The position numbers were made by a program, and so were the translations under genes. The notes beneath the pieces were generated by a model. The model saw only the letters and a program-made list of their open reading frames with translations, searched no databases and was not told the DNA's origin. From positions 1,709,213-1,773,212 of the forward strand of contig VWZP01006003.1 in assembly GCA_013396995.1 (NCBI GenBank): 64,000 nt of DNA, read 5' to 3'. Positions 1 through 12,450 of the stretch are shown one piece after another; within the stretch, counting starts at the first letter, position 1, and each line of letters begins with the position of its first letter. Origin of the DNA: Dicaeum eximium. Its lineage: Eukaryota > Chordata > Aves > Passeriformes > Dicaeidae.

Positions 1-3000
1 TCTTTGTAGATAATTCTGCAGGTAACGCAGGCAGGACACAATTCTCCACAGTACATCCTGAAACCATTTGGAGTATAACTACTCTTTCAATCAGCTGATG
101 AATTTGCTGTCAGGTGTGCAGGTAGGATATCCCAGTTAAGAAATTTAGCTCTTTCAAAATTTTTAATTTTCTCTTGTATTAAATTCCTTGGCAAATATCT
201 CTATAAAGAATTTTAAAAAAAAAAGAAAAATTGCTTTACCGCATCTAAAAACATTCTAGAATGAATGCCTCATTATACCCATCCAGCTGAAAATTGCTGT
301 TATCTGTTCAGAACAATTAGCCTATTATCCATCCCCTTACAACCTGATACCAGCCCATCATTTTGGAGCCTGAAGTATAAAACCATCCATTAACTTCCTT
401 ATACTTTGGATCAGCCCGCAAAAACAGCTCAGTGTTCCAGCATCCTTCTCCATAGGGTTGCTCATTATCAGCTATCAGCTTTTGTGCTAACAGTTCCACA
501 TCGAGCACAAAGAAGAAACCAAAGCGTTCGCCTGCGGTTTTCTACGATTTTGAGCGCTTTGGACTGAACTTACATCAATATTGTTACTGGTGTACTTAAA
601 ATAATAGTTGAAAGAATAGATGACTGGAAAAAGGTGAGGTGGTTTGGGGAGGAGGAGGAAATACCAATGCTGCTGGAAAAACAACTTTTTTCAAAAAAAC
701 AGTATTTCAGTGAGGCAGGTTTTACAACAAGCAGCACTGACTTCTGTGGAATTGCTCCTAAATTGTACTGAAAGATCTGAGGAAAAAGTAGAAATTTTAT
801 AGAGGTATGAACCAGTTAAAATATACAAAACATTTCAAACAAAATGGATCTTTGAAACAATCAGAAATTTTCAGAACTCTAGTACAGACAGTCCAAAGCT
901 CAAAGGCTTTCAGGCTCGTGTAACCCTCTCAAGTAAATCCATGCAGCTCATTGGGCAGAGAACTCATTAAAAGAATTTTCAAAATCAAAGGCCTGACTAC
1001 TATATAGTTTCCTTGGAAAATTAGGCTGTCCTTTTGCTGTTTGCCAGTTTTTAGTCACCTATAAATTACAACATGATGTGTACTTGTGGGTCATAGCAAT
1101 TAATTTAATTTCTTTCTGCCTATTCCTTGAAAGTACTCCTGGGTAGCTGTTAGTCTGAGAGGGAATTTGTAAGTGTAAAACATTATTTGTTTTTTAGTTG
1201 TGCTCTATATTGTTTCCTTACATTTCTGTGGTTCCATTTTCTCATTATTTTTATTATCCTTTGGATCTCTCTTTTGCTAGAACACAAGAGCACCTCAGAC
1301 AGATACAGTAAGGCACGGACAAAAAAACTCTGAAAATAAAATCTTGTGATGTGAATGGAATTTCTCTTTTTCTTCCCATTTCTCCCAAAGAAAAGCTAAT
1401 TGCTGTCACACCCTGTCCACACTGAGACAGCACACAGCAGGCTGCTCATACCAACAAAGATGCTCCATGTCCCGGTGCTGCTGGTGGCACCACGCCTCTC
1501 TGGGTACAAAGTCCCCAGCCCTGTCTGCTTTGGGGCTATGGAAAGGTGCAGGTTTAGGCAGGGGCTGGCAGAAGGGCATGCTGTCCTTTTTCCCTGGCTG
1601 CTGTTGGAAGCAGGACGTGCTGGCCTTCTTAGAGGCAGCTGGTCCAGCTCCTAATGACAAGTGCACAGGTGCTGAGTATTTGCCCAAGGGCATGGGTCTC
1701 AGATGAGAGATGCAAATAGCGGAGAGGAGATGCAGTGCTTCAGAGGGGATGGACACAGAGACAGCCCAACACAAAAGCAGCCCATTCTCTAGGGTATCCA
1801 ACAGGCTCGGTCTGTCTGGGAAGAAGCACGATAGGGATTTTTCCTGTTTGGTGGGTTGAATTGTTCCTTGCCTTTGATTCATTATGGGAGAAAAGTCTTA
1901 AATTGAGGTGCTCTGAGGCGAGTGCCCGTGGTGTTCATTATCATAAGCTGGCAGGAGGCAAGGCTGTCCTGTGATGGTAAAGAACAGGAACTTCCCTCTA
2001 TCAGCATCTTTCCATCCAAGCTGCTGGCAAAGCTATCCCACTTTCTTCCCCTCATTTTCACCTTCCTGACTGAGGGATGCACACTGCCAGCAGCCCTGAG
2101 TGGTGAGGGAAAACATCTGGTGGTGATGTTCCAAAGCAGGGAACAGGCAGGGGAGGCTCAGAGCCTCTGTCTGCAGGTGACCTGGATAAAATATCATTTT
2201 CCAAGGATGTTGTTTTCAGTCTGATGGCAGGGGCTGTCTGACAAGAAAAAATCCTTTCTATACCAGTTTTAGAAGAAGAACTACTCTTCAAACAGTAATT
2301 CTATTATAATGAGAAGAAAAAAAACCCGAGTGAGTCATGATGAAGTTAGTTACTTATAAATTGTTGATTTTGGAATCCTGTTTCAGGCATCCAAAAGCAA
2401 GATGGTTGCATTTTTATGCTAACTCATAATCCCCAGTATGCTTTCAATTTGCTATGGATTATCTATCGGGAAAGACTGTGATTCTCTTTTGCCTTAGATC
2501 AAGGTAAGCTTCTAACTCCTACATGATGGGCAGCCACAGATGCCAGGTATAATTGGGTAGCCTGGTCAGCATTTACACAAGACTAGAGAAGTTTGTGAGA
2601 AATGCTTTTGTTATCATATTTCTTGGCTTCCACTGCATGGTTTGTTTGTTTTGGGATTTTTTTGGTAAAAATTATAACAAACTAAACCACTCTTCATATT
2701 AGCTAATGGGCACAGGAAAAAAAAATTCCTGTGGGAGGATTTTTTTTCCTAGCATAATGATAGATTTCATCAGGAAAAAAAATCTGTTTATTCCAAAATA
2801 AACTATCAGCATTCTAAGCCATTTCTGTGGGGTTTTATCTATCATAATCTAATCAGAACTAATTTTAGAACAGCATTCCATAATAATATTAGGCAGCACT
2901 GATCTTTGAGACAATTTGAGACTCCCAGTCGAGTTTCTGCTAGAGATGTGTGCCATAAAAAGCCCCATCACAGATTTGCCCCTTTGTTGCAGAGGCTGCC

Positions 3001-3780
3001 AGACAGATCAAGGACTTAAAGGGCCTGCCATTTGAAGTCTCTGCAGTTAGAAGATGTGCTGTCAGGGATCAGTGTGGAGAAGGCTTTTGTTCTGCTGCTA
3101 GAGTGTTTGCAGATAAAAGGAGAACACCTGCGCCTGGCCGTCAACCTGACACTTTTCCAGACATTAAATTCTCTTAGAACTAAGCACTGGATGGTGGGCT
3201 GAAAAATAACACATATTTATTTTCCCTTTGCTTACTACTTTGAGGAGCATCCCAATCACTTCATAAAGGAATACTGAATAATAATACATAATTAACCTGC
3301 TGGAATGGAGGATTTACAGCATAAAGAACAGACATTTGAAATTGCAGAAGCAAAATGCTTGGGCTACCTTACAGTAATTGTTTCCATTACTTTCAATGTG
3401 TTTTGACCAACCCCTAGCACTTCTGGAGGAGAGGTATTTGGTTACATGTCAAAAAAATCTGTGTCACAAAACCATCACAGTAGTAGGATTTTTTAAACGT
3501 GAACATAGATATGATGTGGTGTCTTATTCCTTGAATTAACCCCTCAGATCTCAGGTGAAATGCACTGGGTAAGGCAATGAAAATAGGAAGTATTTGTAAG
3601 TCCACAGAAATTACTTTATTTTTTTTATGTCTTTGACACCTTTAACTAATGCAAGTGTATGTAGCAATGTCATTTCTTTTGTGACCTTGCAAAATTGAAT
3701 ATGAAGAGAAGAGAAAAGGTAAATTGTGTGTTGTTCTTTATCTCTTCCACAACCAATCCTCCCTCTGAGGAGATCTCTTC
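1..3780. other. Upstream flank, no recognised gene
   Basis: This is AT-leaning single-copy-looking DNA with a more GC-rich patch at 1.4-2.2 kb. A minus-strand open frame of 158 codons (1406-1882) and overlapping plus frames lie in that patch. None has a recognisable domain, and all lie in a stretch where both strands are open, as expected by chance. No tRNA or clear repeat was seen. Confidence 0.5.
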
Positions 3781-3784
3781 TGTT

Positions 3785-4350
3785 AATGGGCCATTGAGCC
3801 TCCCTGCATGACTGATAAAATTACATCATCCCACTGGGAGATGTGCTGCCCAGGGGGAGGAGCCAAGCATTCCTACCTGGATATAATCTGAGGTGTGGAA
3901 CACCACGGGCAGCCTTTTCCCCCTGAATTCCCAGAGGAGCAGCTTTCTTCTCCACTGGGTTCCCAGAGGAAGGCCAGGCCCATCTACACCAGCACTGGAC
4001 CTTCAGAGGAAAACTCCACCCTTCTACAGGATCAGTGCTCCAGCAGAACCACATCTGTCACTGCAGGAGGGGCAGCCACCATTTAATGGGACTGCTGCCA
4101 ACACCCTGACCCACAGCGTGTCAGGTTGTATTCTGGCTCTGTCAGTGGTTTTTGTTTGTACTAATTCCATTTGTATTTTCAGTTTTCCTAGTAAAGAACT
4201 GTTATTCCTATTCCCATATCTTTGCCTAAGAGCCTCTTAATTTCAAAGTTGTGGTAATAATTCGGAGGGAGGGGGTTTACCTTTTCCATTTCAGGGGAAG
4301 CTCCTGCCTTTCTTAGCAGACACCTCTCTTTTTCAAACCAAGACATACAG
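3785..4350 (+). mobile_element. Solo-LTR-like element of a passerine endogenous retrovirus
   Basis: The order of signals is that of an LTR on the + strand: a TATA-like GGATATAATC near 3878, a GC-richer transcribed part, then TAGTAAAGAAC near 4190 and a U5-like tail with CCTAAGAGCCTCTTAATTTC and the G-run at about 4264-4275. This 3' part resembles LTR sequence I associate with passerine ERVL-type elements. No internal gag or pol sequence follows, so it is a solo LTR or fragment. Boundaries are approximate and no target-site duplication was identified. The 115-codon open frame at 3893-4240 lies within it and is not a gene. Confidence 0.55.
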
Positions 4351-7300
4351 TATCCTCTGGTCAAAGATCTCCAAGCACCTAATGTTGTTCACCACCTGAC
4401 TATTTACTGTAGACACAGAGAGCACTTCACTCATCTTTGCAACTCAGCCACCCCCGGGATGAGAGTGTTTTTGGCAGAGAGCAAGTATTACACAAGGGAT
4501 CTAAGCATAAAATACTGAATATCATGTTTTAATAAAACTACGAGAGAGTTTTGGACAGAGGTAACAAAGAGATTTACAAATAAAGTGACACTGAATTTTA
4601 ACTGACACAATTAGCTAAATCCCTGATTTTGCTTGTGAGCTTAAAACACTACCATATAAAACATTGCCTGCTAAATAACACGTTGGAGATTGGCTCAGGG
4701 GAAAATGCTGCCAACACTATTTTCTAATATTTTTTAGGAGAAAAAGAACTGACCCTGTCTGCATTTTGAGTACCTTGTAAGAAGAACTTGTGCCCAGAGA
4801 AACAGACATAATGGATGATTGTACAGATGTAATCCCATCAGTTGGTGTCTACCACAAGGGCTCTGCTTTCTGCCAGAGGATGAGTCAATTATGGATCCCT
4901 GGCAATCAAGGCTGGTATCAAGCACAGCACCTTTTCCTCCTCTCTTCTGCCTTGGCAGCCCGTGCTTCATGGCTCAGCTAGGATGGACACACTTAGACAC
5001 ACCAATACTTTTATTCATGTACACACAGGGAAAGGTTTGATCTTGCTCCCTTTGCTAGATTTCAGTGTGATTTAATGGGTGAAGCAGAAGGAGATCTGCT
5101 GGAGAAGATGCTGGTATCTTTTGTACCAGCATTAATTTGAGCTGAATTTCTGACATCAAGTGCCCTGCTCCAAATATATTTCAGTATAATTGAGAACAAA
5201 ACATTACTCTAAAGTATGAAATTTACTGTTGCTTCCTGCATGAGAAAACAATTCTCTGTAACTTCCATAATCAGTGAAGATGCCTCAGACCTTGGAAGCA
5301 GACGGCTCTGTGAGTAGTTTGCTGCAGCAGCCAAGTCTCATATTCAAGCACAAAATAATGCAGGTGATCCCAGGCAGCCCCAGCTCCCTTGTGCTCCCAG
5401 GGCTTGGCTGTGCAGGCTGAGGAGCAGATGGGTTCTTTGGTCACATTACTCACTCAGCTAAAGCTCAGCACTTTGTTTAATGCTTTGCTGTCTGAGATTG
5501 GAGTGGCCAGCATGCTGCAGATTTGAACCTGCTCTTCCTACTACATCAAAGGAATCTGGATATTGGGCCAGATTTGGATCTCCCACCAGTTTTAACTGGT
5601 ATAAACTATGTAATAACTGGTAACTGAATTGTGTGTAATAACTATATTAAGATCTCTAAACACCTAATATGAGCACTAAGCAAGTAGTGAAAGAGCACTA
5701 AAGCCCATAATGCTTTGAAACCAGTCAGTAATATAGTGATTGAAATATTATAGGAGTGATTTGAAACCCAGAATTTTTACAAAATAATACTAAGCATCAG
5801 TCATTGTACAGGCTAATACTGAGCATAGTGCAATGATCCTGTTAAGTACTTAAGCCAGGAAGGATTTACAACTTCATTTCCCAATGGTAATCAGAAACAG
5901 TCCTGTAGAAATAAATGCAGTTGCACTGGTGTAAAAGCCCAGAATTCAGACCACAGGGCAAAAGAAGATAATGTGTTGTTTAGTGAATCGCTGCAATCTA
6001 TTTTTTTGCCACATTCCCTCATCTCACAAGCACATCTGGTGTTTTAGGAACATTGTATTCAACAGTGGTAAAGCACACTAGGGCCAAGAATAACAAATGA
6101 AAAATGAAAACACTGGGGCCTAATGCTGATCTCATATGGGTGTAAATCAGAGGGATTCCAGCAAAGCCTTTGGAACCACCCCAGTGAAATATTTGTGTCT
6201 GATTCAGGATCAAAACTGTACAGACCAGTGATTTTTACTGTCAGGCCTGAAATTCTTCCATTCCATTGGGAAAATTTGCTGCAAAATATCTTTAAAAGAG
6301 CTTCTCACAAATATCACAAATGCTGAGGAAATGACAAAGTGCAGCAGAAAGGTTTTAGTAGCACTTGCCTCTGCACCAAGTAATGTAAAATACCCGTCAA
6401 ACCAGATAAAGCACAAGTATTTGATTTGCAATTTGCTGCACAAAAAATGGAGTTTGACCATAAATAAATATATATTTTGCACATAGTTACTGGATCAGTA
6501 GATGTTTGCTCTTAAGCCCTTCAAAGACAGAGAAAGTCCTTCCACTGACTGCAGGGTGGGTTGTCCTCGGTAACATAACCTTCTGAATAATATACATTAT
6601 TGCACTTTGTATTTCTGATCCTGACCTGAGGCATTGCCATAACCACAACACTTGTAGCACTTGGCAATTTAACTAAACAGACTGTCTTTAAAACATAAAC
6701 AAATCCCAGCTGCTTGTTGACAAAATTGTTTGAAGACAGCAGACTTTAAAACCTCTCATTCCCCATTTGCTGTAGGGAGATCTTAGTAGGGAGGAAAAAT
6801 GTGTGCATAAATGTCTGTACAGAAACCACTTTTGATCCTAAGAAATTCTGTTTGCCTCGGAACCCCACAGGAAAAATGGGAAAGTACATTCAAGATGAAA
6901 ATCCAATAACTGCAATGAATTTCCTAATCCCACCTTCCACCAACTATTTTGCCTGATTGCTGTACACTTCTCAGAGCTAAATCACATCAAATTAGAACCA
7001 TTGTAAAAACATGAGCCTTCCTCTTCCTGGAGACATGGTGCCAAAACATTAGTAAATTTTATGTTTGTCATTGTCAGGTGCTGCTGCTTTTACTTCATCC
7101 CACTGTACTGATATTTTTGCCTTGTTAAATAACTTCCCTCCTCCTTCCTCTTTCAAATACTAATGGAATCTCCCCCTGTCTCCCTTCAGAGCTGCTGTAA
7201 AGCCAACTATAGTCAAGAGGACTTCTTGTGGATTTAAAGGGGCTTTGTAGGAGGTACTGGCTTTATTTGTCCTCCACATGCTTTTCTTTTAAAACACTTA

Positions 7301-9516
7301 TTTGCAAATTACCTTTTCAGTGCCTTGCAGTCACTGCTGCTTTGGCTGTCTTCAGCTCATCAATACTCCAGGGACAAGGCAGCCCTTTGAGAATGATGCT
7401 CCAGGTCCTGCTGTACAGAATCTCTCCCTTTTTTTCTCCGTGTCCTTTTAGGTGAGGATGCCCTTTTAAACTCTGCTTTGCCAGAAGTCAGTAAGCTGCT
7501 TGCTTTGTAAACAGAGGAATAACCTACTCAGGGTTGCCCCGTGTTTGACTTTGTATTCAATGAACATCGAGCCAAACAGCAGCGAGAATGCCTGACCTTA
7601 ACGACTGAAGTTCAGTAAGAAACTCTGAAATCCTGAGGCAAAGGGTTTCATATTACTGACTCCAGTGTCTTTCATTGATTAGACGTTTTACAACTGATAG
7701 TGGCTTTCAAGGTTTATTTGGAAACTTTGTCAGGAGGGCAGAGATGGGGGAGGTGAGGGAAGAAGCAAGGCTGAGGGCTTATTCTATATTTAATGTGTGG
7801 CATCAGGATGGGAACAAACAAAGGTGGCAGAAGGGAATGCCATTAACACACCATTTCCAGATTTACCCCTTGGTTGACTGCTGGGTCAGCTCTGTCTGGC
7901 TGTAGGTAGAGACATGGGGGTGAACAGTGGAAGGAGGGAGGGTGCAAGAGAAGGAATCCAGGAGTTGCTCACTGTAGAGGATTTATTCTCTTCCTGCTTT
8001 CAAAATGCTTTCAGCTCCAGCTGAAGCACTGCAATCTGAGCAATAGGAATTAGTCTGTGTGAACACCCCAGTTCTGTTCCAGCTTCAAATTCTAGGTCCT
8101 TGGTTAAATGTCATACAGGTGAAATGCCACACAAGGAGCCAGGCAGCATTTGTTCACAGCATGCAAAATGTGCTCCTGGGAAGATCTGCTGCCAGGGTCA
8201 GAGGCAGGGAAGTCTTTCCTCCAGCAAAAAGGGGGAAGAGAGGAAGAGCCTCGTTTTGCCCAGTTCCCAAGGGCCAGATTCAGTGACTTTCAGAAAAAAA
8301 GCTAAAGGAGCTCAGAAGAGAGACCCTTAATTAGAGGAGTTTTCAGGATTTACCCTGGAAAATGGCTTTCAAAACCTGCAGGCACAGCAAGGCTGGGAAA
8401 CACTGCTGAGGCCAAACTCAGATATGGACCAAGGCCGTAAGCACTGAGTAAGTAGAAATATCCACAAGGAAGTTTAGGTGTCAGCAAGTTTTAGGCCTAG
8501 AAGTAAAATGGAAAATGTTTTGGTAATCAGTTGAGAGTTCAGAAGAAAAGTCTAGTTTAGCTCACTAAAAGATCATGCAGTGTTAACAATGATCATGGAA
8601 TGGGGGGCTGTGTGTGCAGGGGGGCACACGTGAGCCCCTGACCCACTGGTGTGCAAAAAGTTTCAAGTATCAGTCTGTCTCAAGCTAAGGAGACAAAAAG
8701 AGAGCATGAAGCAACCTGTAATTTCTGCAGGCTGCGGCTGAGCTGCTAAAAAGAGGGGGTGTGTGCTGGAATGCACATAACCCTTTTCTGACCTCTCACA
8801 CCTTCTTGTGTTGAAGATAAGGGTTGACATGGGAGTTATTTGTCCACTCAAGCTCTCAAAGAGCTTAAGAAACTGCTAGTCAGGCTGTAGTCAAACTAAA
8901 CTCCCTGTTTCTGAAGTGATACCTTCTGACAGGGATAATTAATATTCTCAATCTACATTTCAAGTGCAGATTTTTGACTAAGAAAAGAATCTAATAGTCT
9001 AGCAACCAGGAAAGAATACTGAAGCTTAAGAAACTGTTCTCCAAATGGGATGCATCCTTCTTTTGTCAGACAAAGCAAGTCTGGGCTGCTAGGATTTCTC
9101 AGAATCATCAATAGTCAGCTACGGAGGTGACCTTGGACTCCTTACAACCTGATCCACCTTTATTCTCACTCTCACTGTGGTTTTACCACAACATTTTAAA
9201 AAGTTGAAGAGTGCTCAAAGAATTTTTCTTGTCTAGAATCTGTCCTGGTCTTCTGGAGGAAAATAGTGATTTTCTCTCAAGGACAAACATAAAACTACTA
9301 CTCAGTCAGACCCCAAAAAAATTACAGTCTCTGCCCCAGACTCCCATTATCAATCCAAATACACAGATGATTATTCCTCCATTATTTCTCCCACTTACAC
9401 CCCTATGACCATTTTCACCTGTGTTAATGCAGACTCCCAACAGTCCAAAATTCTCTGATAATTTACCAGGAAAGAGTTCAGATAGCAACAACAGCACTCA
9501 GAGACCTATGAAATAT
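4351..9516. other. Upstream flank, no recognised gene
   Basis: This is AT-rich non-coding sequence with only short open frames. Short stretches near 5568-5600, 5905-5960 and 6117-6165 share a motif of the type ACTGGTRTAAA next to CAGAwTT-like words and may be remnants of an old dispersed repeat. Nothing else recognisable was seen. Confidence 0.5.
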
Positions 9517-9870
9517 AACCTATGAGGAGACAGCAAAAGAATTTTTGTTTTCTTAAATACAGAGAAGACTGAACAGAGACATGATAACAGTCCTCAAAAA
9601 TGTAAACAACTGTAGCAAAGAGGAAGGAAATAATCTCTTCTCTCCCACGTGGAGAGGATAAGAATAACAGGCTAAAATTGCAGCAGGGACTTTTTCTTTT
9701 TTATTAAGTATCAGCAAAACCACTTGTAACTGTTAGAATGGTGTTACTGAAGCACTGGGATAGGTCACCTTGGAAATCAACATATCTGGAGCACTTTCAA
9801 AGCAGGCTGGATCAACATCTGTGTTATTGGGGCAGATACCCCTGACCTGCTGTGCTCTTGGAGCTGGAGA
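9517..9870 (+). mobile_element. Old CR1 LINE 3' end fragment
   Basis: The stretch starts with a decayed version of the CR1 reverse-transcriptase C-terminal coding region (CTATGAGGAGACAGC..., GAGACATGATAACAGTCCTC). It continues through the CR1 3' part with GGCTGGATCAACATCTGTG and ends near the words GGGCAGATACCCCTGACCTG. It is 5'-truncated and diverged, with frame breaks, so it is an ancient copy on the + strand. Boundaries are approximate. Confidence 0.75.
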
Positions 9871-10800
9871 AGAAATGAGTGACTCTTTAACATCCTTTCT
9901 AGCCTTGCTTTCATAAAATTTAACGATTCATCGGAGAAGTACATGTTCATTTTTCACCCTCTGGGAGAATTTTAGAAGTACTGCTTGCACGTGTGTGCTC
10001 CTTGCCTCCAGAGCCTTCCTTGAGATTGTTACTCCTCCAAACACTTGGCTGTTCTCTGCAGCTCTCTCCTGTAACAGGGGAACAAGGTGAATCTCTCCCA
10101 TACCTGGCCAACCAGCAGCCATAATCCTACCAATAAAAGGACTAATATTTCTAAAGAAACCACAGAAAATGGGCCTTTGCCTACGTGGCAGAACTTCATT
10201 TCTGCAGCAGTGTGCACTACAATTTTGCTGAGCTTTGCTCTTCCACCAGTGAAACATGGAAAAGAGGAGCTGGGACAAGAATGGTTAGCAGGGGCAGTCC
10301 CTGGCTGTCACAGGCAGCTGTAGCAGGTAATCCTTGTGGCAAACTCAGCAAACTCTATTCCCAGTCCCGTTCACTTGCTTGTCCTCGCTACTCTCACTGC
10401 CTGGTTTCTTCAGAACATCAGCACTTAGGCAGCCAAGAACCTTCCTCTACTTTCTAAACCAGCATTTTTTCTTGGGCAGTTTATTAATTAGTCCCTGTAC
10501 TATTGCTGCATTTCCATCTCTCTGGAGTTTTCCAGTTCAGTAACTGGTATCAGGATCCCTCTTGGTTTTCATTCTGTAAGGCTGAACAGGTCAGGCTGTA
10601 TTCTTATCTTCCCAGGGAGCCAGGTGAATGCACCCACGGTAGATCAGCAGCACTATTGTCTCCTGAGACAGAGCAGAGGTCACCCAAAATTACAGGGTGG
10701 AGAAAGAGTGTCCCAAAACCAAAGCCAACCCACTTTTTGTAATACAAGACAAGGGCCTTGGAAGAGTCAAGAAGGGAAGTCTCTCTGTTAGAAGTGCAGT
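9871..10800. other. Upstream flank, no recognised gene
   Basis: Overlapping open frames of up to 116 codons occur on both strands, none with a recognisable domain. Composition rises in GC toward the minisatellite block to the right. Confidence 0.4.
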
Positions 10801-12450
10801 TGTCCTACAGAAACTGTTGCCGTTTGGATACTCTCCGAAGTGCTGCAACACATCTGAGAGTGGCGGGGAGAGCAGTTTCTGTGAGGAGCTCAGCTCATGG
10901 GCACGGCTGCTTTCTGCTGCCAGGTGTCTCTACAGGATAGAGCCGAAACCCACAGATTTCAACTCCTCTTCCCGTGTTGCCTGTCGGAGGCCAGCCCCGG
11001 TGGCACGGGGCTGCAGCGCTACGGTGACACATCAGCAGCAGCGCTTTGGTGACACATCAGCAGCAGCGCTTTGGTGACACATCAGCAGCAGCGCTTTGGT
11101 GACACATCAGCAGCAGCGCTTTGGTGACACATCAGCAGCAGCGCTTTGGTGACACATCAGCAGCAGCGCTTTGGTGACACATCAGCAGCAGCGCTTTGGT
11201 GACACATCAGCAGCAGCGCTTTGGTGACACATCAGCAGCAGCGCTTTGGTGACACATCAGCAGCAGCGCTTTGGTGACACATCAGCAGCAGCGCTTTGGT
11301 GACACATCAGCAGCAGCGCTTTGGTGACACATCAGCAGCAGCGCTTTGGTGACACATCAGCAGCAGCGCTTTGGTGACACATCAGCAGCAGCGCTTTGGT
11401 GACACATCAGCAGCAGCGCTTTGGTGACACATCAGCAGCAGCGCTTTGGTGACACATCAGCAGCAGCGCTTTGGTGACACATCAGCAGCAGCGCTTTGGT
11501 GACACATCAGCAGCAGCGCTTTGGTGACACATCAGCAGCAGCGCTTTGGTGACACATCAGCAGCAGCGCTTTGGTGACACATCAGCAGCAGCGCTTTGGT
11601 GACACATCAGCAGCAGCGCTTTGGTGACACATCAGCAGCAGCGCTTTGGTGACACATCAGCAGCAGCGCTTTGGTGACACATCAGCAGCAGCGCTTTGGT
11701 GACACATCAGCAGCAGCGCTTTGGTGACACATCAGCAGCAGCGCTTTGGTGACACATCAGCAGCAGCGCTTTGGTGACACATCAGCAGCAGCGCTTTGGT
11801 GACACATCAGCAGCAGCGCTATGGTGTCACATCAGCAGCAGCGCTATGGGGACACATAAAGCAGCAGTGCTATGGTGACACATCAGCTGCAGCGCTATGG
11901 GGACACATCAAGCAGCAGTGCTACGGTGACACATCAGCAGCAGTGCTATGGTGTCACATCAGCAGCAGCGCTTTGGTGACACATCAGCAGCGCTGCTGCC
12001 GCCGGCCCGTCCCCACCCTCCTCCGCTCCCAGCTGCTTTTTCCATTTCCCACCGGACGCCCTCCCTGCTGCCAATGGAAGGGCTTGTGCGCTTATGCCCG
12101 GAACCGGGTCAGGGAGCTGCTCCCAGCCAAAAAAATAGCCTGCAACTTGATTTTTCCTTCCACCTGGAAGAAGTTCTGTCTGGTTTCTTGGGTGGCTGCA
12201 CAAGCCCTTGGGCTGGCATAAGAGAGGGGAGAGGGTGGGGGTGGAAATAAACGACTCTGCCCCGTGGGCTGTTCCCGAGGGAAAGGGGCTGATCCGCAGA
12301 GCCTCCCCCCTGCTCTCGGCTGGCGTGGGCTGATCTCACAAGGAAAATCACGGACTTGTTTTCCGTCATGCCCCAGATACTCCCCACCCTCCTTTCAGGG
12401 AACATTGCTCTTCCCCCATCCCATCCATCTCTACTCTAGCATGCTGTACC
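10800..12450. other. GC-rich block containing a minisatellite
   Basis: Sequence on both sides of the 25-bp array is GC- and CpG-richer than the surroundings, for example around 10845-11020 and 11995-12330. It could be a CpG-island promoter of an unrecognised transcript or simply a subtelomere-like GC-rich repeat neighbourhood. Open frames of 141-151 codons at 11796-12221 and 12264-12719 partly read through the repeat or are GC-driven. No known protein is encoded. Confidence 0.4.
11021..11994. repeat. 25-bp minisatellite, about 39 copies
   Basis: The unit is 25 bases: TTGGTGACACATC, then three and a half CAG triplets, then CGCT. From 11021 to 11820 there are 32 copies that appear identical except for the first two bases of the first copy. 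From 11821 to 11994 about 7 divergent copies follow, some 26 bases long. Because 25 is not a multiple of 3, the array runs through all frames and meets a TGA in each 75-base cycle, so the pure part cannot code. The perfect part may be collapsed or mis-sized in assembly. Confidence 0.98.

Noticed and set aside
1406..1882. 158-codon minus-strand ORF
   Set aside because: It lies in a GC-richer patch where both strands are open, with no recognisable motif.
11021..11820. Regular 25-bp repeats could suggest a CRISPR array
   Set aside because: There are no unique spacers between units, the repeat is head-to-tail, and the genome is vertebrate. It is a minisatellite.
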